Part shown: positions 51,624-59,494 of the stretch, one piece after another
Layout: every line of letters starts with the position of its first letter
Numbering within the stretch: the first letter of the stretch is position 1
Origin: an uncultured Bacteroidales bacterium
Lineage (GTDB): Bacteria > Bacteroidota > Bacteroidia > Bacteroidales > UBA1715
Direction: 5' to 3'
Length of the DNA stretch: 64,000 nt
NCBI GenBank assembly: GCA_937892155.1
Contig: CALAUG010000045.1
Location: forward strand, 1 to 64,000
Translations under genes and position numbers: made by a program
The notes under the pieces: generated by a model
Database searches by the model: none
Told to the model about the DNA's origin: nothing
What the model saw: only the letters and a program-made list of their open reading frames with translations

Positions 51624-53353
51624 TTTACGCAAGCCAATAAGGTAATAACCTGTAATTGTTCCATCACAACACCATTTTCAAACAGCGAAATTGCCGCCTG
51701 TTTCAAATTTGAATCAAAATTCAGTAGTTTAATATTTGAAATGTAGTACTGATTGATTGCTTCTCGTAAAGAATCATTTCTTTCTATCCACGAATCCATT
51801 GGATTCATTGAATCACCCAATGTTGTCCGTTCAAAATTATACACTCTCGTTTTCTTCAAAAGAAACATTACAATCCGTCTGGGAACCGTATTCAAAGGCA
51901 TTCGTCTTCCACAAAGAGAAATTTCGCACTTGCCTGATTTTATTTTACGTTTCCCGTTATGTAACCATTTTGCCGCTTCTGGATATTTATTTATAATCCA
52001 TGCGTCGTACAATTTATAACCCCAACGTTTGTGAAAATCAACAGAATACAAATATTCCAAAAAATCCACATCGCAAAATGGCGAATACGATTCGGTATAA
52101 TTTTGAAACAAAATAGGCGAACCTAAATTGGCACAATTAAAACCACGCACATACAATGAGTAAATTTCTTGATTCTCAAAATCATCCGAATACGATTCTG
52201 GCAAATATTTCCGCAAACAATCCAACAATTTCACTGAATAACCTTCGAAACCGTAAGTTGGTTTTTGCAATGAATCTTTTTTAGTGTACGATGTCCCCAC
52301 AACATCGCCTCCATGCATTCCCGTACCTATTACTCCCACATTTTCTAAATCTACCGAACTAAAACCATACGCCGTTTGTGCAATGCCACTATAATGAATA
52401 ACCCCACACGACAATTGTACACTTTCGTCTATTGATTTTAAATAATCTCCACCATCAAGCGCTTGAAATGTCATTGAATTTCCTAAAAAAGCAGCAATTT
52501 CTTTAGGAATAATTTCGTCGTAATATCCATTTTGTGAATAAGTTACATTTTTGATTGGTTTGTTTGTCAATTGATGTGCAACCCAATTAGTCATCCGTGA
52601 ATCCAAACCTGCACTCAAAGGCATACAATTTTCGTAACCATATTGTTCGTTTTTACTTAAAATGCGTTTCACTGCCTGACGAAACAGCACATCTAAAGTT
52701 TCTATGGTTTCTGAAATAGATTTTTGTACAGGATTATTTTGAAACTGATGATATTGTTTTAATTCCAACGTGCCTTTTTCAATTCTCACATAATGTCCAG
52801 CTGGAATACGTGAAATTCCATCTATTAACGTATGGCAATTTGGTGAATAAGCAAACGTCAACATTGAATATGAGAATTGCTTATCATATTGTAATTCAAA
52901 TCGTTGCGATAATGATTCAAACAAAACATGTAAATCCGATGCAAAGAAATGGTTCCCTTCTTTAGTTGTGTAAAACAACAACTTGCTGCCAATTTGGTCG
53001 TTATAAATCAACAACAAATCTTTTCCCTTATCGTATAAAATGCCCGAAAACGAACCACGAAAAACATTGAAAAACTGTTCACCTAATTTGTTGTACAGCA
53101 ATGGAATCAGTTGCTCTAAATTTGTTACTTCATATAAATCAAATAATTCCGATAAATTAAGAATAACGCCTTCTGTTGAAAAAAACAAATTGTCGAGTTG
53201 TACAAAAACCTTGTCGTGCTCAAATTTTTGAAGTGTTTTTTGTTGAATGGAAAACTCTCCCGATGAAAAATTTCGCGTTATAGTTTTTCCTTCAATTTTT
53301 GACAAATCAAACTCCACATTTATTGAACCATATTTCCCGAAATAACCGTACAT
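51599..53353 (-). CDS. Asparagine-synthase-like protein lacking the glutaminase cysteine
   Basis: 584 residues. Overall AsnB layout: N-terminal Ntn-like domain (about 1-200, with GSFSGILYDKGKDLLLIYNDQIGSKLLFY) and C-terminal ATP-pyrophosphatase domain with PP-loop MPLSAGLDSRM (about 250). The catalytic Cys at residue 2 of glutamine-dependent enzymes is replaced: it begins MYGYFGKYG. It therefore probably uses ammonia or another donor, and may amidate a surface sugar or peptide. Adjacent to a glycosyltransferase (1-base gap) and a flippase. Confidence 0.8.
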   Translation of the reverse strand: MYGYFGKYGSINVEFDLSKIEGKTITRNFSSGEFSIQQKTLQKFEHDKVFVQLDNLFFSTEGVILNLSELFDLYEVTNLEQLIPLLYNKLGEQFFNVFRGSFSGILYDKGKDLLLIYNDQIGSKLLFYTTKEGNHFFASDLHVLFESLSQRFELQYDKQFSYSMLTFAYSPNCHTLIDGISRIPAGHYVRIEKGTLELKQYHQFQNNPVQKSISETIETLDVLFRQAVKRILSKNEQYGYENCMPLSAGLDSRMTNWVAHQLTNKPIKNVTYSQNGYYDEIIPKEIAAFLGNSMTFQALDGGDYLKSIDESVQLSCGVIHYSGIAQTAYGFSSVDLENVGVIGTGMHGGDVVGTSYTKKDSLQKPTYGFEGYSVKLLDCLRKYLPESYSDDFENQEIYSLYVRGFNCANLGSPILFQNYTESYSPFCDVDFLEYLYSVDFHKRWGYKLYDAWIINKYPEAAKWLHNGKRKIKSGKCEISLCGRRMPLNTVPRRIVMFLLKKTRVYNFERTTLGDSMNPMDSWIERNDSLREAINQYYISNIKLLNFDSNLKQAAISLFENGVVMEQLQVITLLACVNYCKISCS

Positions 53354-54511
53354 CTATATTTGTTCGTAAATATCAAGTAATTTTTTCCCAACTGCGTCAA
53401 ACGAAAATTGTTTTGCCGATTCACGAATAGTTTCAGCACTGAACTGCGAATAATTGTCCAACATCCAATTCATCTCTTTTGTAAGTGCTGCTTCGTTTCC
53501 CACTGGTATTATTCTTCCATTTTGTTCTGTGATAATTGATTGAGCGAATCCGACATCGGTTGTGATAACTGGTTTTCCACAAGCAAGACTTTCTGATATG
53601 ACAACGGGGGCATTTTCGTAATTAGAAAATAAAACAAAGAAATCACTTTGGTAGAAGTTTTGACAAACTTCTTCTGGTTGCTTTTCTCCGAGAAAAACAA
53701 CAAATCCTTCTAATTTGAGTTTGTGCGCATAATTTTGTACGTCATTGAAATCCTCTCCAGTTCCAATTATAATCAGTTCAAAATCATTCCGTAATTGTCT
53801 TAATTTATCAACACTGTTCAACAGACCTTTGACATTTTTGGCTCTTTCAGAAAAACAAGATACATGTAGAATGCGTTTTTTAGTACGGAAAAGTTTTACT
53901 TGTGGTATATAAAAAAAATCATCTACAACATTGTTGATAGTACAGTGTTTTTTATTGTGCAAACCGTTGTTTTCCATTGCGCTATACAAACTTTGAGAAA
54001 CCGTCATGACACAAGATGCGTGTTTCACAATAGTTTGTGTTGTCAACTTTCGTATGAAGCCAGAATAGGAAAGATTGCTTGGTAAATATCGTGTCCAATG
54101 TTCTACTATTACAAACGGTATTTTTTGTGTTTTTTTAAGATAAAATGAAAAAACGCCAGCTCGTGTTAAAACATTGGTTTGAGTAATATTAGGTTTTCCA
54201 AATTGCTGAAGGATAATTTTATATCCAATTTTGAAAGATCTCCAGTAATTAATGATTTTAGAAAATTTTTTTAAAATTTTCTTTTTGCAAAACGGGTAGT
54301 AAATAAAAATTTCTTTTACTCCGTCGGTTTCTTGTTCTACAATTTCAAACTCCGAAACATTTTCGTCGGCATACGGAAACAATACACAAACATCTGCAAA
54401 ACGAGAAACGGCCAATGCATGTTTTCTTACAAACAATCCAGCCATTGCATCGTAACGATGCGGATACCATGCGGAAAAAAATAATATTTTTAGTCGAGGT
54501 GAATTTGTCAA
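53354..54511 (-). CDS. GT4-type glycosyltransferase
   Basis: 385 residues, GT-B fold without a signal. N-terminal LFFSAWYPHRYDAMAGLFVRKHALAV, central VMTVSQSLYSAMENNG, and the donor-binding EX7E stretch in APVVISESLACGKPVITTDVG (about 300). Retaining transferase from an NDP-sugar onto a growing surface glycan. Co-transcribed with the asparagine-synthase-like gene. Confidence 0.9.
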   Translation of the reverse strand: MTNSPRLKILFFSAWYPHRYDAMAGLFVRKHALAVSRFADVCVLFPYADENVSEFEIVEQETDGVKEIFIYYPFCKKKILKKFSKIINYWRSFKIGYKIILQQFGKPNITQTNVLTRAGVFSFYLKKTQKIPFVIVEHWTRYLPSNLSYSGFIRKLTTQTIVKHASCVMTVSQSLYSAMENNGLHNKKHCTINNVVDDFFYIPQVKLFRTKKRILHVSCFSERAKNVKGLLNSVDKLRQLRNDFELIIIGTGEDFNDVQNYAHKLKLEGFVVFLGEKQPEEVCQNFYQSDFFVLFSNYENAPVVISESLACGKPVITTDVGFAQSIITEQNGRIIPVGNEAALTKEMNWMLDNYSQFSAETIRESAKQFSFDAVGKKLLDIYEQI

Positions 54512-54534
54512 TTTTTTGGAGAATATGTGAAAAC

Positions 54535-54566
54535 AAAAAAGGATGAATCTTCTGACTCATCCTTTT
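54535..54566 (-). terminator. Terminator after tRNA-Phe
   Basis: Minus strand AAAAGGATGA/TCATCCTTTT(TT), loop of about 10 bases, directly after the tRNA 3' end. Confidence 0.9.
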
Positions 54567-54567
54567 G

Positions 54568-54640
54568 TGGAGAGGGGCGGGATCGAACCGCCGACGCCAG
54601 GATTTTCAGTCCTGTGCTCTACCGACTGAGCTACCACTCC
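54568..54640 (-). tRNA. tRNA-Phe (anticodon GAA)
   Basis: Cloverleaf on the minus strand: acceptor GGAGTGG/CCTCTCC with a U-U mismatch at the fifth pair, D-arm GCTC/GAGC, anticodon stem CAGGA/TCCTG with loop CTGAAAA (GAA), variable GCGTC, T-arm GGCGG/CCGCC with TTCGATC, discriminator A. CCA not encoded. Promoter box 12 bases upstream. Confidence 0.95.
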
Positions 54641-54652
54641 GAATTGGTGAGG

Positions 54653-54660
54653 CAAAAGTA
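54653..54660 (-). promoter_or_regulatory. -7 promoter box for tRNA-Phe
   Basis: Minus-strand TACTTTTG, the same 8-mer and nearly the same spacing as at tRNA-Thr. Confidence 0.65.
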
Positions 54661-54734
54661 GTGATAATTTTCAATTCTCAAAATAAAACAATGTTTTTTT
54701 TGCTTTTATACACAAAAAACGATACATATTTACT

Positions 54735-55319
54735 TTATTTAGAGTTAATTACGCTTGCAATGGAAGGAAACGTATTTGCGAAGACTTTCGCGAAATCTTG
54801 CTGCTTTAACCACTGTAGCTCCGTAATTTGTTCTTCGGTTTGCGGTTTGCTGTCTTGGTTTTTCGTTGCCTCCATATCGTACCAATAGGTTTGTTTTAGA
54901 ATGTTTTTTCCATGTAACTCATAGGTGTGCCATGTGGAACATCTATATTGTTTCATTGTTACATTCTGTAATCCAGTTTCTTCCTGCACTTCCCGGATTG
55001 CTGCAATTTCTGGAGTTTCTCCAGCTTCAAGTTTTCCTTTAGGTAAATCCCATTTTTCTCTTCTAAATATAAATAGATACTCGTCAAATTCGTTCTTAAT
55101 AAATCCTCCAGCTGCTTCTATGTATGTGAAGTTTGATTTTAACTTGTTGAGCAGATCTAAAACATTTTCACTGTATAAAATAACAGTGCTTTGTTGTTGT
55201 AAAGAATCAATTGCGGATAAAATGTCCGCATTATCCTTGAATTTTTTTTCGAAATGATTTTTGTCGTCTGTAAGTACGAGACTTTTTTCGTCAAAGTAAA
55301 TTGTGTATTCCATAGTCAT
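54735..55319 (-). CDS. Nudix hydrolase
   Basis: 194 residues. The Nudix box reads GKLEAGETPEIAAIREVQEETGL (Gx5Ex7REUxEExGU complete, about residues 97-119), preceded by EKWDLPK. The N-terminal 70 residues form a small extra domain (IYFDEKSLVLTDDK) without assigned role. Substrate, some nucleoside diphosphate linked to X, cannot be told. A second ATG two codons in is an equally likely start. Confidence 0.87.
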   Translation of the reverse strand: MTMEYTIYFDEKSLVLTDDKNHFEKKFKDNADILSAIDSLQQQSTVILYSENVLDLLNKLKSNFTYIEAAGGFIKNEFDEYLFIFRREKWDLPKGKLEAGETPEIAAIREVQEETGLQNVTMKQYRCSTWHTYELHGKNILKQTYWYDMEATKNQDSKPQTEEQITELQWLKQQDFAKVFANTFPSIASVINSK

Positions 55320-55404
55320 ATTTTGATGTACAATAATAAAAAAGAATTATGAATATTAATCGCATTACTCTGGTTTTCTCTGCTACAAACAAATTACATT
55401 TTTT

Positions 55405-55412
55405 TACTTTTG
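55405..55412 (+). promoter_or_regulatory. -7 promoter box abutting azlC
   Basis: TACTTTTG ending 5 bases before the azlC ATG, again implying a leaderless or nearly leaderless message. Confidence 0.45.
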
Positions 55413-55417
55413 TAGTG

Positions 55418-56140
55418 ATGAAACATGGAAGAATAAGAAAGGCTTTTTTTAATGGCGTACGTGACGGTTTCCCGATAGGAATGGGTTATTTTGCAGTCGC
55501 GTTCTCTTTGGGCATTGTTGCCCAATCGGCGGGATTAAATGCGATAGAAGGTTTTTTTGCAAGTCTTTTTAATGTCGCGTCTGCGGGAGAATATGCTCTA
55601 TTTACGTCTGTTAAAGCTGGAGCAACTTACATTGAAGTAGCTCTTGCCACATTTATAATCAATGCCCGTTATTTATTGATGAGCTGCTCGTTGAGTCAGA
55701 AATTTTCGCCGAGCACGGGGTTTTCTCATCGTTTGTTTGTAGGTTTTGGTATTACTGATGAAATTTTTGGAATTTCTATTGCGCGTCCTGGGCGATTAAT
55801 GCCTGCATACAATTATGGTGCTATGGCAATCTCAATACCGCTGTGGGCTGTAGGTACGTCATTGGGTATCTATGCTGGCGATTTGCTTCCTGCGCGGGTT
55901 GTCAGCGCCTTCTCAGTTGCTTTGTATGGTATGTTTATAGCAATTATAGTACCTCCTGCAAAAGAAAATAAGGCGATTTTTTTCGCAATTATGATAAGTT
56001 TTATGTTAAGTTTATTATGTGCTCACGCACCGTACGTATGTGAATTGTCAGAAGGAACGCGTATTATATTACTAACGGTTGTTATCGCCGCAGCGTTAGC
56101 GGTTGTTGCACCAATACAGGATAGAATAGAGAAAATATAA
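55418..56140 (+). CDS. azlC: AzlC-family branched-chain amino acid exporter subunit
   Basis: 240 residues from MKHGRIRKAFFNG, about 7 membrane helices. FFNGVRDGFPIGMGYFAVAFSLGIVAQSAGL and SLFNVASAGEYAL are typical of AzlC, which with AzlD exports branched-chain amino acids or analogues. The start was moved past the -7 box. The azlD gene begins 2 bases after its stop. Confidence 0.9.
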   Translation: MKHGRIRKAFFNGVRDGFPIGMGYFAVAFSLGIVAQSAGLNAIEGFFASLFNVASAGEYALFTSVKAGATYIEVALATFIINARYLLMSCSLSQKFSPSTGFSHRLFVGFGITDEIFGISIARPGRLMPAYNYGAMAISIPLWAVGTSLGIYAGDLLPARVVSAFSVALYGMFIAIIVPPAKENKAIFFAIMISFMLSLLCAHAPYVCELSEGTRIILLTVVIAAALAVVAPIQDRIEKI

Positions 56141-56142
56141 CT

Positions 56143-56454
56143 ATGCAAGGTAACGTGTATATATACATTTTTATCGCCGCTTTTGTGACGTATCTTATTC
56201 GTGTTCTGCCACTTACCTTAATTCGTAAGCCAATACAAAATCGTTTTATTAAGTCTTTTTTATTTTACGTTCCTTATGTTACGTTGGCGGTAATGACGTT
56301 TCCTGCAATTATCGAAGCAACTCAATCCCCAATAGCTGGTTGTGTTGCCCTGATAGTTGGTATCGTTGCATCGTGGCTCGGTATGGGGTTATTCCCGGTG
56401 GCATGTATTTGTTGCGTGGTAGTCTTCATAATAGAATTGATTTTAGGCTTTTAA
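56143..56454 (+). CDS. azlD: AzlD-family branched-chain amino acid exporter subunit
   Basis: 103 residues, 3-4 membrane helices; AFVTYLIRVLPLTLIRK, SFLFYVPYVTLAVMTFPAII and ASWLGMGLFPVACICC fit AzlD. Small partner of AzlC, translated directly after it. Confidence 0.9.
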   Translation: MQGNVYIYIFIAAFVTYLIRVLPLTLIRKPIQNRFIKSFLFYVPYVTLAVMTFPAIIEATQSPIAGCVALIVGIVASWLGMGLFPVACICCVVVFIIELILGF

Positions 56455-56585
56455 TTTTTATAAATAAACGTTTGTGGTTTTTGACTTTCCAATTGTTATC
56501 TAAAACAACTCTTTAATATGTTTTTTTGTTGAAAAGTGGTTAGTTACCTATGAGCAGTTTGCAAAAATAACTGCTTGTAAAATGG

Positions 56586-56593
56586 TATCTTTG
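56586..56593 (+). promoter_or_regulatory. -7 promoter box for pyrE
   Basis: TATCTTTG, 17 bases before the pyrE start. Confidence 0.55.
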
Positions 56594-56610
56594 CTACATA
56601 AAATGAAATA

Positions 56611-57252
56611 ATGACTATGGTAACAAACGTTGAAAGTGCTATTATTGAGAATTTGTTGCAAATCAAAGCAATAAAATTACAACCTGAAAATCCGTTTACG
56701 TGGGCAAGTGGGTGGAAATCTCCAATTTATTGTGATAACAGAAAGACTCTTTCTTATCCTGCTGTTCGTGAATGTTTAAAGCAAGCTTTTGCAGAAAAGG
56801 TAAAGGCAATGTATCCTGATGTTGAGGTGATAGCGGGTGTGGCCACGGGCGCAATAGCAGTTGGAGTATTGGTGGCTGAGGCCTTAAATCTTCCGTTCAT
56901 TTATGTCCGTTCTGCATCGAAGGATCACGGATTGGGAAATCAAATAGAGGGATACTACGAAGAGGGGCAAAAAGTTGTTGTTATTGAAGATTTGATTTCG
57001 ACTGGTGGAAGCAGTTTGAAAGCTGTTGAGGCTTTGCGTGGAGCAAATGTCAACGTGTTAGGCATGTTGGCCATTTTCACATATCAGTTTAATGTGTCGG
57101 TTGAAGCTTTTGCCAACGCACATTGTAAAGTTGATACTCTGACGAATTACACTGCGTTGATAGAGTTGGCAACAGAAAGAAATTATATATCGCCTGCTCA
57201 AATGGAGAGCTTAAAAGAGTGGCGTCAACATCCTGACACATGGGGAAAATAA
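56611..57252 (+). CDS. pyrE: Orotate phosphoribosyltransferase
   Basis: Converts orotate and PRPP to OMP in pyrimidine synthesis. 213 residues; PFTWASGWKSPIYCDNRKTLSYP binds orotate, VATGAIAVGVLVA and KDHGLGNQIEG follow, and the PRPP loop is VVVIEDLISTGGSSL. Start at the first ATG, with a second ATG two codons in. It may head a unit with the ABC ATPase (9-base gap). Confidence 0.96.
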   Translation: MTMVTNVESAIIENLLQIKAIKLQPENPFTWASGWKSPIYCDNRKTLSYPAVRECLKQAFAEKVKAMYPDVEVIAGVATGAIAVGVLVAEALNLPFIYVRSASKDHGLGNQIEGYYEEGQKVVVIEDLISTGGSSLKAVEALRGANVNVLGMLAIFTYQFNVSVEAFANAHCKVDTLTNYTALIELATERNYISPAQMESLKEWRQHPDTWGK

Positions 57253-57261
57253 GATAAAGAG

Positions 57262-57978
57262 ATGTCAATTTCAGTTAAAAATTTAGTAAAAATCTATGGC
57301 ACACAACGTGCGGTTGATGGTATCTCATTTGAAATACCGTCAGGCGAAATAGTTGGTTTTATAGGACCTAATGGTGCAGGGAAATCGACAACCATGAAAG
57401 TTATAACTGGTTTTTTGTCTGATTTTGATGGTGAGGTTTTCGTAAATGGAATGGATGTTCGGTCAAATCCTATAGAAGTGAAGAAAAAGATAGGTTATTT
57501 GCCAGAACATAATCCTGTATATCCAGAAATGTTTGTTCGTGAATATTTGTCATTTGTGGCAAGAATGTATGGTTTAAATGGCAATGTAGAACAAGCTGTT
57601 AATGATGTGATTGAATGTGTTGGGCTCACAAAAGAACAACATAAAAAAATATCTATGTTGTCAAAAGGTTATCGTCAACGCGTTGGGCTCGCCTCTGTTC
57701 TTATTCATAATCCCGAAGTTTTGATATTAGACGAGCCGACAACAGGTTTGGATCCAAATCAACTGATGGAAATCAGAAATTTGATAGCGGCGGTTGGAAA
57801 ATCTAAAACTGTGCTCCTGTCAACCCATATTATGCAGGAAGTGGAAGCAATTTGTGACCGTGTTATAATTGTAAATAATGGTCGTATTGTTGCTAATGGA
57901 ACTCCCGAAAGTATCAAGCAAGAGAAATCTCTGGAAGAGGCTTTTCATGAATTAACACAAGGTAACGCTACTGAATGA
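57262..57978 (+). CDS. ABC transporter ATP-binding protein
   Basis: 238 residues, one nucleotide-binding domain: Walker A GPNGAGKST, Q-loop in LPEHNPVYPEM, signature LSKGYRQRVGLA, Walker B VLILDEPTTGLDPNQ, H-loop STHIM. Resembles the GldA/CcmA-like class in Bacteroidetes but lacks the longer C-terminus of GldA and no permease gene is next to it, so partner and substrate are unknown. Its stop overlaps the mltD-like start by 4 bases. Confidence 0.9.
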   Translation: MSISVKNLVKIYGTQRAVDGISFEIPSGEIVGFIGPNGAGKSTTMKVITGFLSDFDGEVFVNGMDVRSNPIEVKKKIGYLPEHNPVYPEMFVREYLSFVARMYGLNGNVEQAVNDVIECVGLTKEQHKKISMLSKGYRQRVGLASVLIHNPEVLILDEPTTGLDPNQLMEIRNLIAAVGKSKTVLLSTHIMQEVEAICDRVIIVNNGRIVANGTPESIKQEKSLEEAFHELTQGNATE

Positions 57979-59492
57979 GGAATTTAATAACGATAGTGTG
58001 TTCTTGTTTGATTTGTGCGTATGTTCAGGCACAAGACACTTCGTTTATCAAATACTCTGACAGAGCAGATTCAAGTGAAATAGTAAAAAACTATAATACT
58101 CAGCTAGATAGCTTAGTTGATTTGTGGTATGTGAAAAAGTCTGAGAATTTAAAATTTTCAGATGTTTCAAAAAAACATTACGACAGTACGTATGTCCCAA
58201 AATTTACAAATAAGGAATATAGGACTCGCATTGAGCAAATGAACTCTGTTGTTAAGTTGACGTACAACGACAAGGTGCAGAATTATATAGACGTTTATGC
58301 AAACAAGCGTAGAAATTCTGTTTCCGCGATGTTGGGAATGGCTGAATATTATTTCCCAATTTTTGAAGATATTTTTGAACAATATGATGTGCCTCAGGAG
58401 TTAAAGTATCTTTCAATAATAGAATCTGCTTTGAATCCTAAAGCAAAATCTCCCGCAGGTGCCCGTGGTATTTGGCAATTTATGCCAACAACGGCACGAA
58501 ATTACAAATTGAAAGTTAATTCATATTTGGATGAGCGTTGTGATCCAATTAAGTCTACTCACGCTGCTGCTCAATATTTGAAAGCTCTTAATGATATTTT
58601 TGGCGACTGGGTTTTAGCAATTGCTGCGTATAATTGTGGCCCGGGTAATATTAAAAAAGCTATTGCACGTAGTGGCGGTAAAACAGACTTTTGGGATATA
58701 TATAATTTCTTGCCAAAGGAAACAAGAAGTTATGTGCCTGCTTTTATAGCTGCTTATTATGTTTTTGAAAATCATGAACTTCACAATCTATACCCAAAGA
58801 AGATTGTAATGCCAAAAATGGATACTATAATGGTGTCTAAAAAGTTGCATTTTAAGCAAATATCGGAGGTACTTAAAGTCCCGCTAGAAGAGTTGGAAGA
58901 TTTAAATCCTCAGTATAAGGCGGATGTGGTTCCATATAGTGAGGAAGGTAGTCCTCTTTATTTACCAATAGAATTAGTCTCGCCATTCCTTCGCTTGAAA
59001 GATTCTATATATGCACACAAGGACTCTGTTTATTTGAATTTGCAGCCAGAAAGGACGGTCGCGTCTGAATCAACTTCCACAGTTCCTGCAAGTTCAGGCA
59101 GAACAAAAACATATTATACGGTAAAGGCTGGAGATACGTATACACAAATAGCAAAACGCTATGGTGTTTCTGTTAATACATTGAAGTCGTGGAATCATAG
59201 AACAAGTAATATGCTTCATATTGGTGAAAAATTAGTCGTATATGCTCCTAGTACGGGTAAGGGGAGTTCTGCCTCAAAATCATCTGTTTCGCAAAATAAT
59301 ACTCAAAAAAAATCACAAACGGCAGCAAATAGTAGACCAAATAGTGGAAATAAAGCTTACCATGTGGTGAAATCTGGAGATACACTTTGGAGCATTTCTC
59401 AACGTTATGGAACGACAGTTGACCATATAAAAAGTCTTAATGGCTTAACTTCAACAAAACTTTCGTTAGGAATGAACCTTAGAGTTCAATAA
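57975..59492 (+). CDS. Lytic transglycosylase with two LysM domains (MltD-like)
   Basis: 505 residues: signal peptide (LITIVCSCLICAYVQAQ), an N-terminal linker, SLT domain (about 130-260) with catalytic Glu in YLSIIESALNPKAKSPAGARGIWQFMPTTA, AAYNCGPGN, then two LysM units (YYTVKAGDTYTQIAKRYGVS at about 388; YHVVKSGDTLWSISQRYGTT at about 462) that bind glycan strands. Cuts murein to allow insertion or recycling. Translationally coupled to the ABC ATPase. Confidence 0.93.
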   Translation: MRNLITIVCSCLICAYVQAQDTSFIKYSDRADSSEIVKNYNTQLDSLVDLWYVKKSENLKFSDVSKKHYDSTYVPKFTNKEYRTRIEQMNSVVKLTYNDKVQNYIDVYANKRRNSVSAMLGMAEYYFPIFEDIFEQYDVPQELKYLSIIESALNPKAKSPAGARGIWQFMPTTARNYKLKVNSYLDERCDPIKSTHAAAQYLKALNDIFGDWVLAIAAYNCGPGNIKKAIARSGGKTDFWDIYNFLPKETRSYVPAFIAAYYVFENHELHNLYPKKIVMPKMDTIMVSKKLHFKQISEVLKVPLEELEDLNPQYKADVVPYSEEGSPLYLPIELVSPFLRLKDSIYAHKDSVYLNLQPERTVASESTSTVPASSGRTKTYYTVKAGDTYTQIAKRYGVSVNTLKSWNHRTSNMLHIGEKLVVYAPSTGKGSSASKSSVSQNNTQKKSQTAANSRPNSGNKAYHVVKSGDTLWSISQRYGTTVDHIKSLNGLTSTKLSLGMNLRVQ

Positions 59493-59494
59493 TT

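Noticed and set aside
54926..54941. TGTGCCATGTGGAACA as a fourth parS site
   Set aside because: 14 of 16 bases match site 3 but the CACGTG core is broken, it is within the Nudix gene and 18 kb from the cluster.
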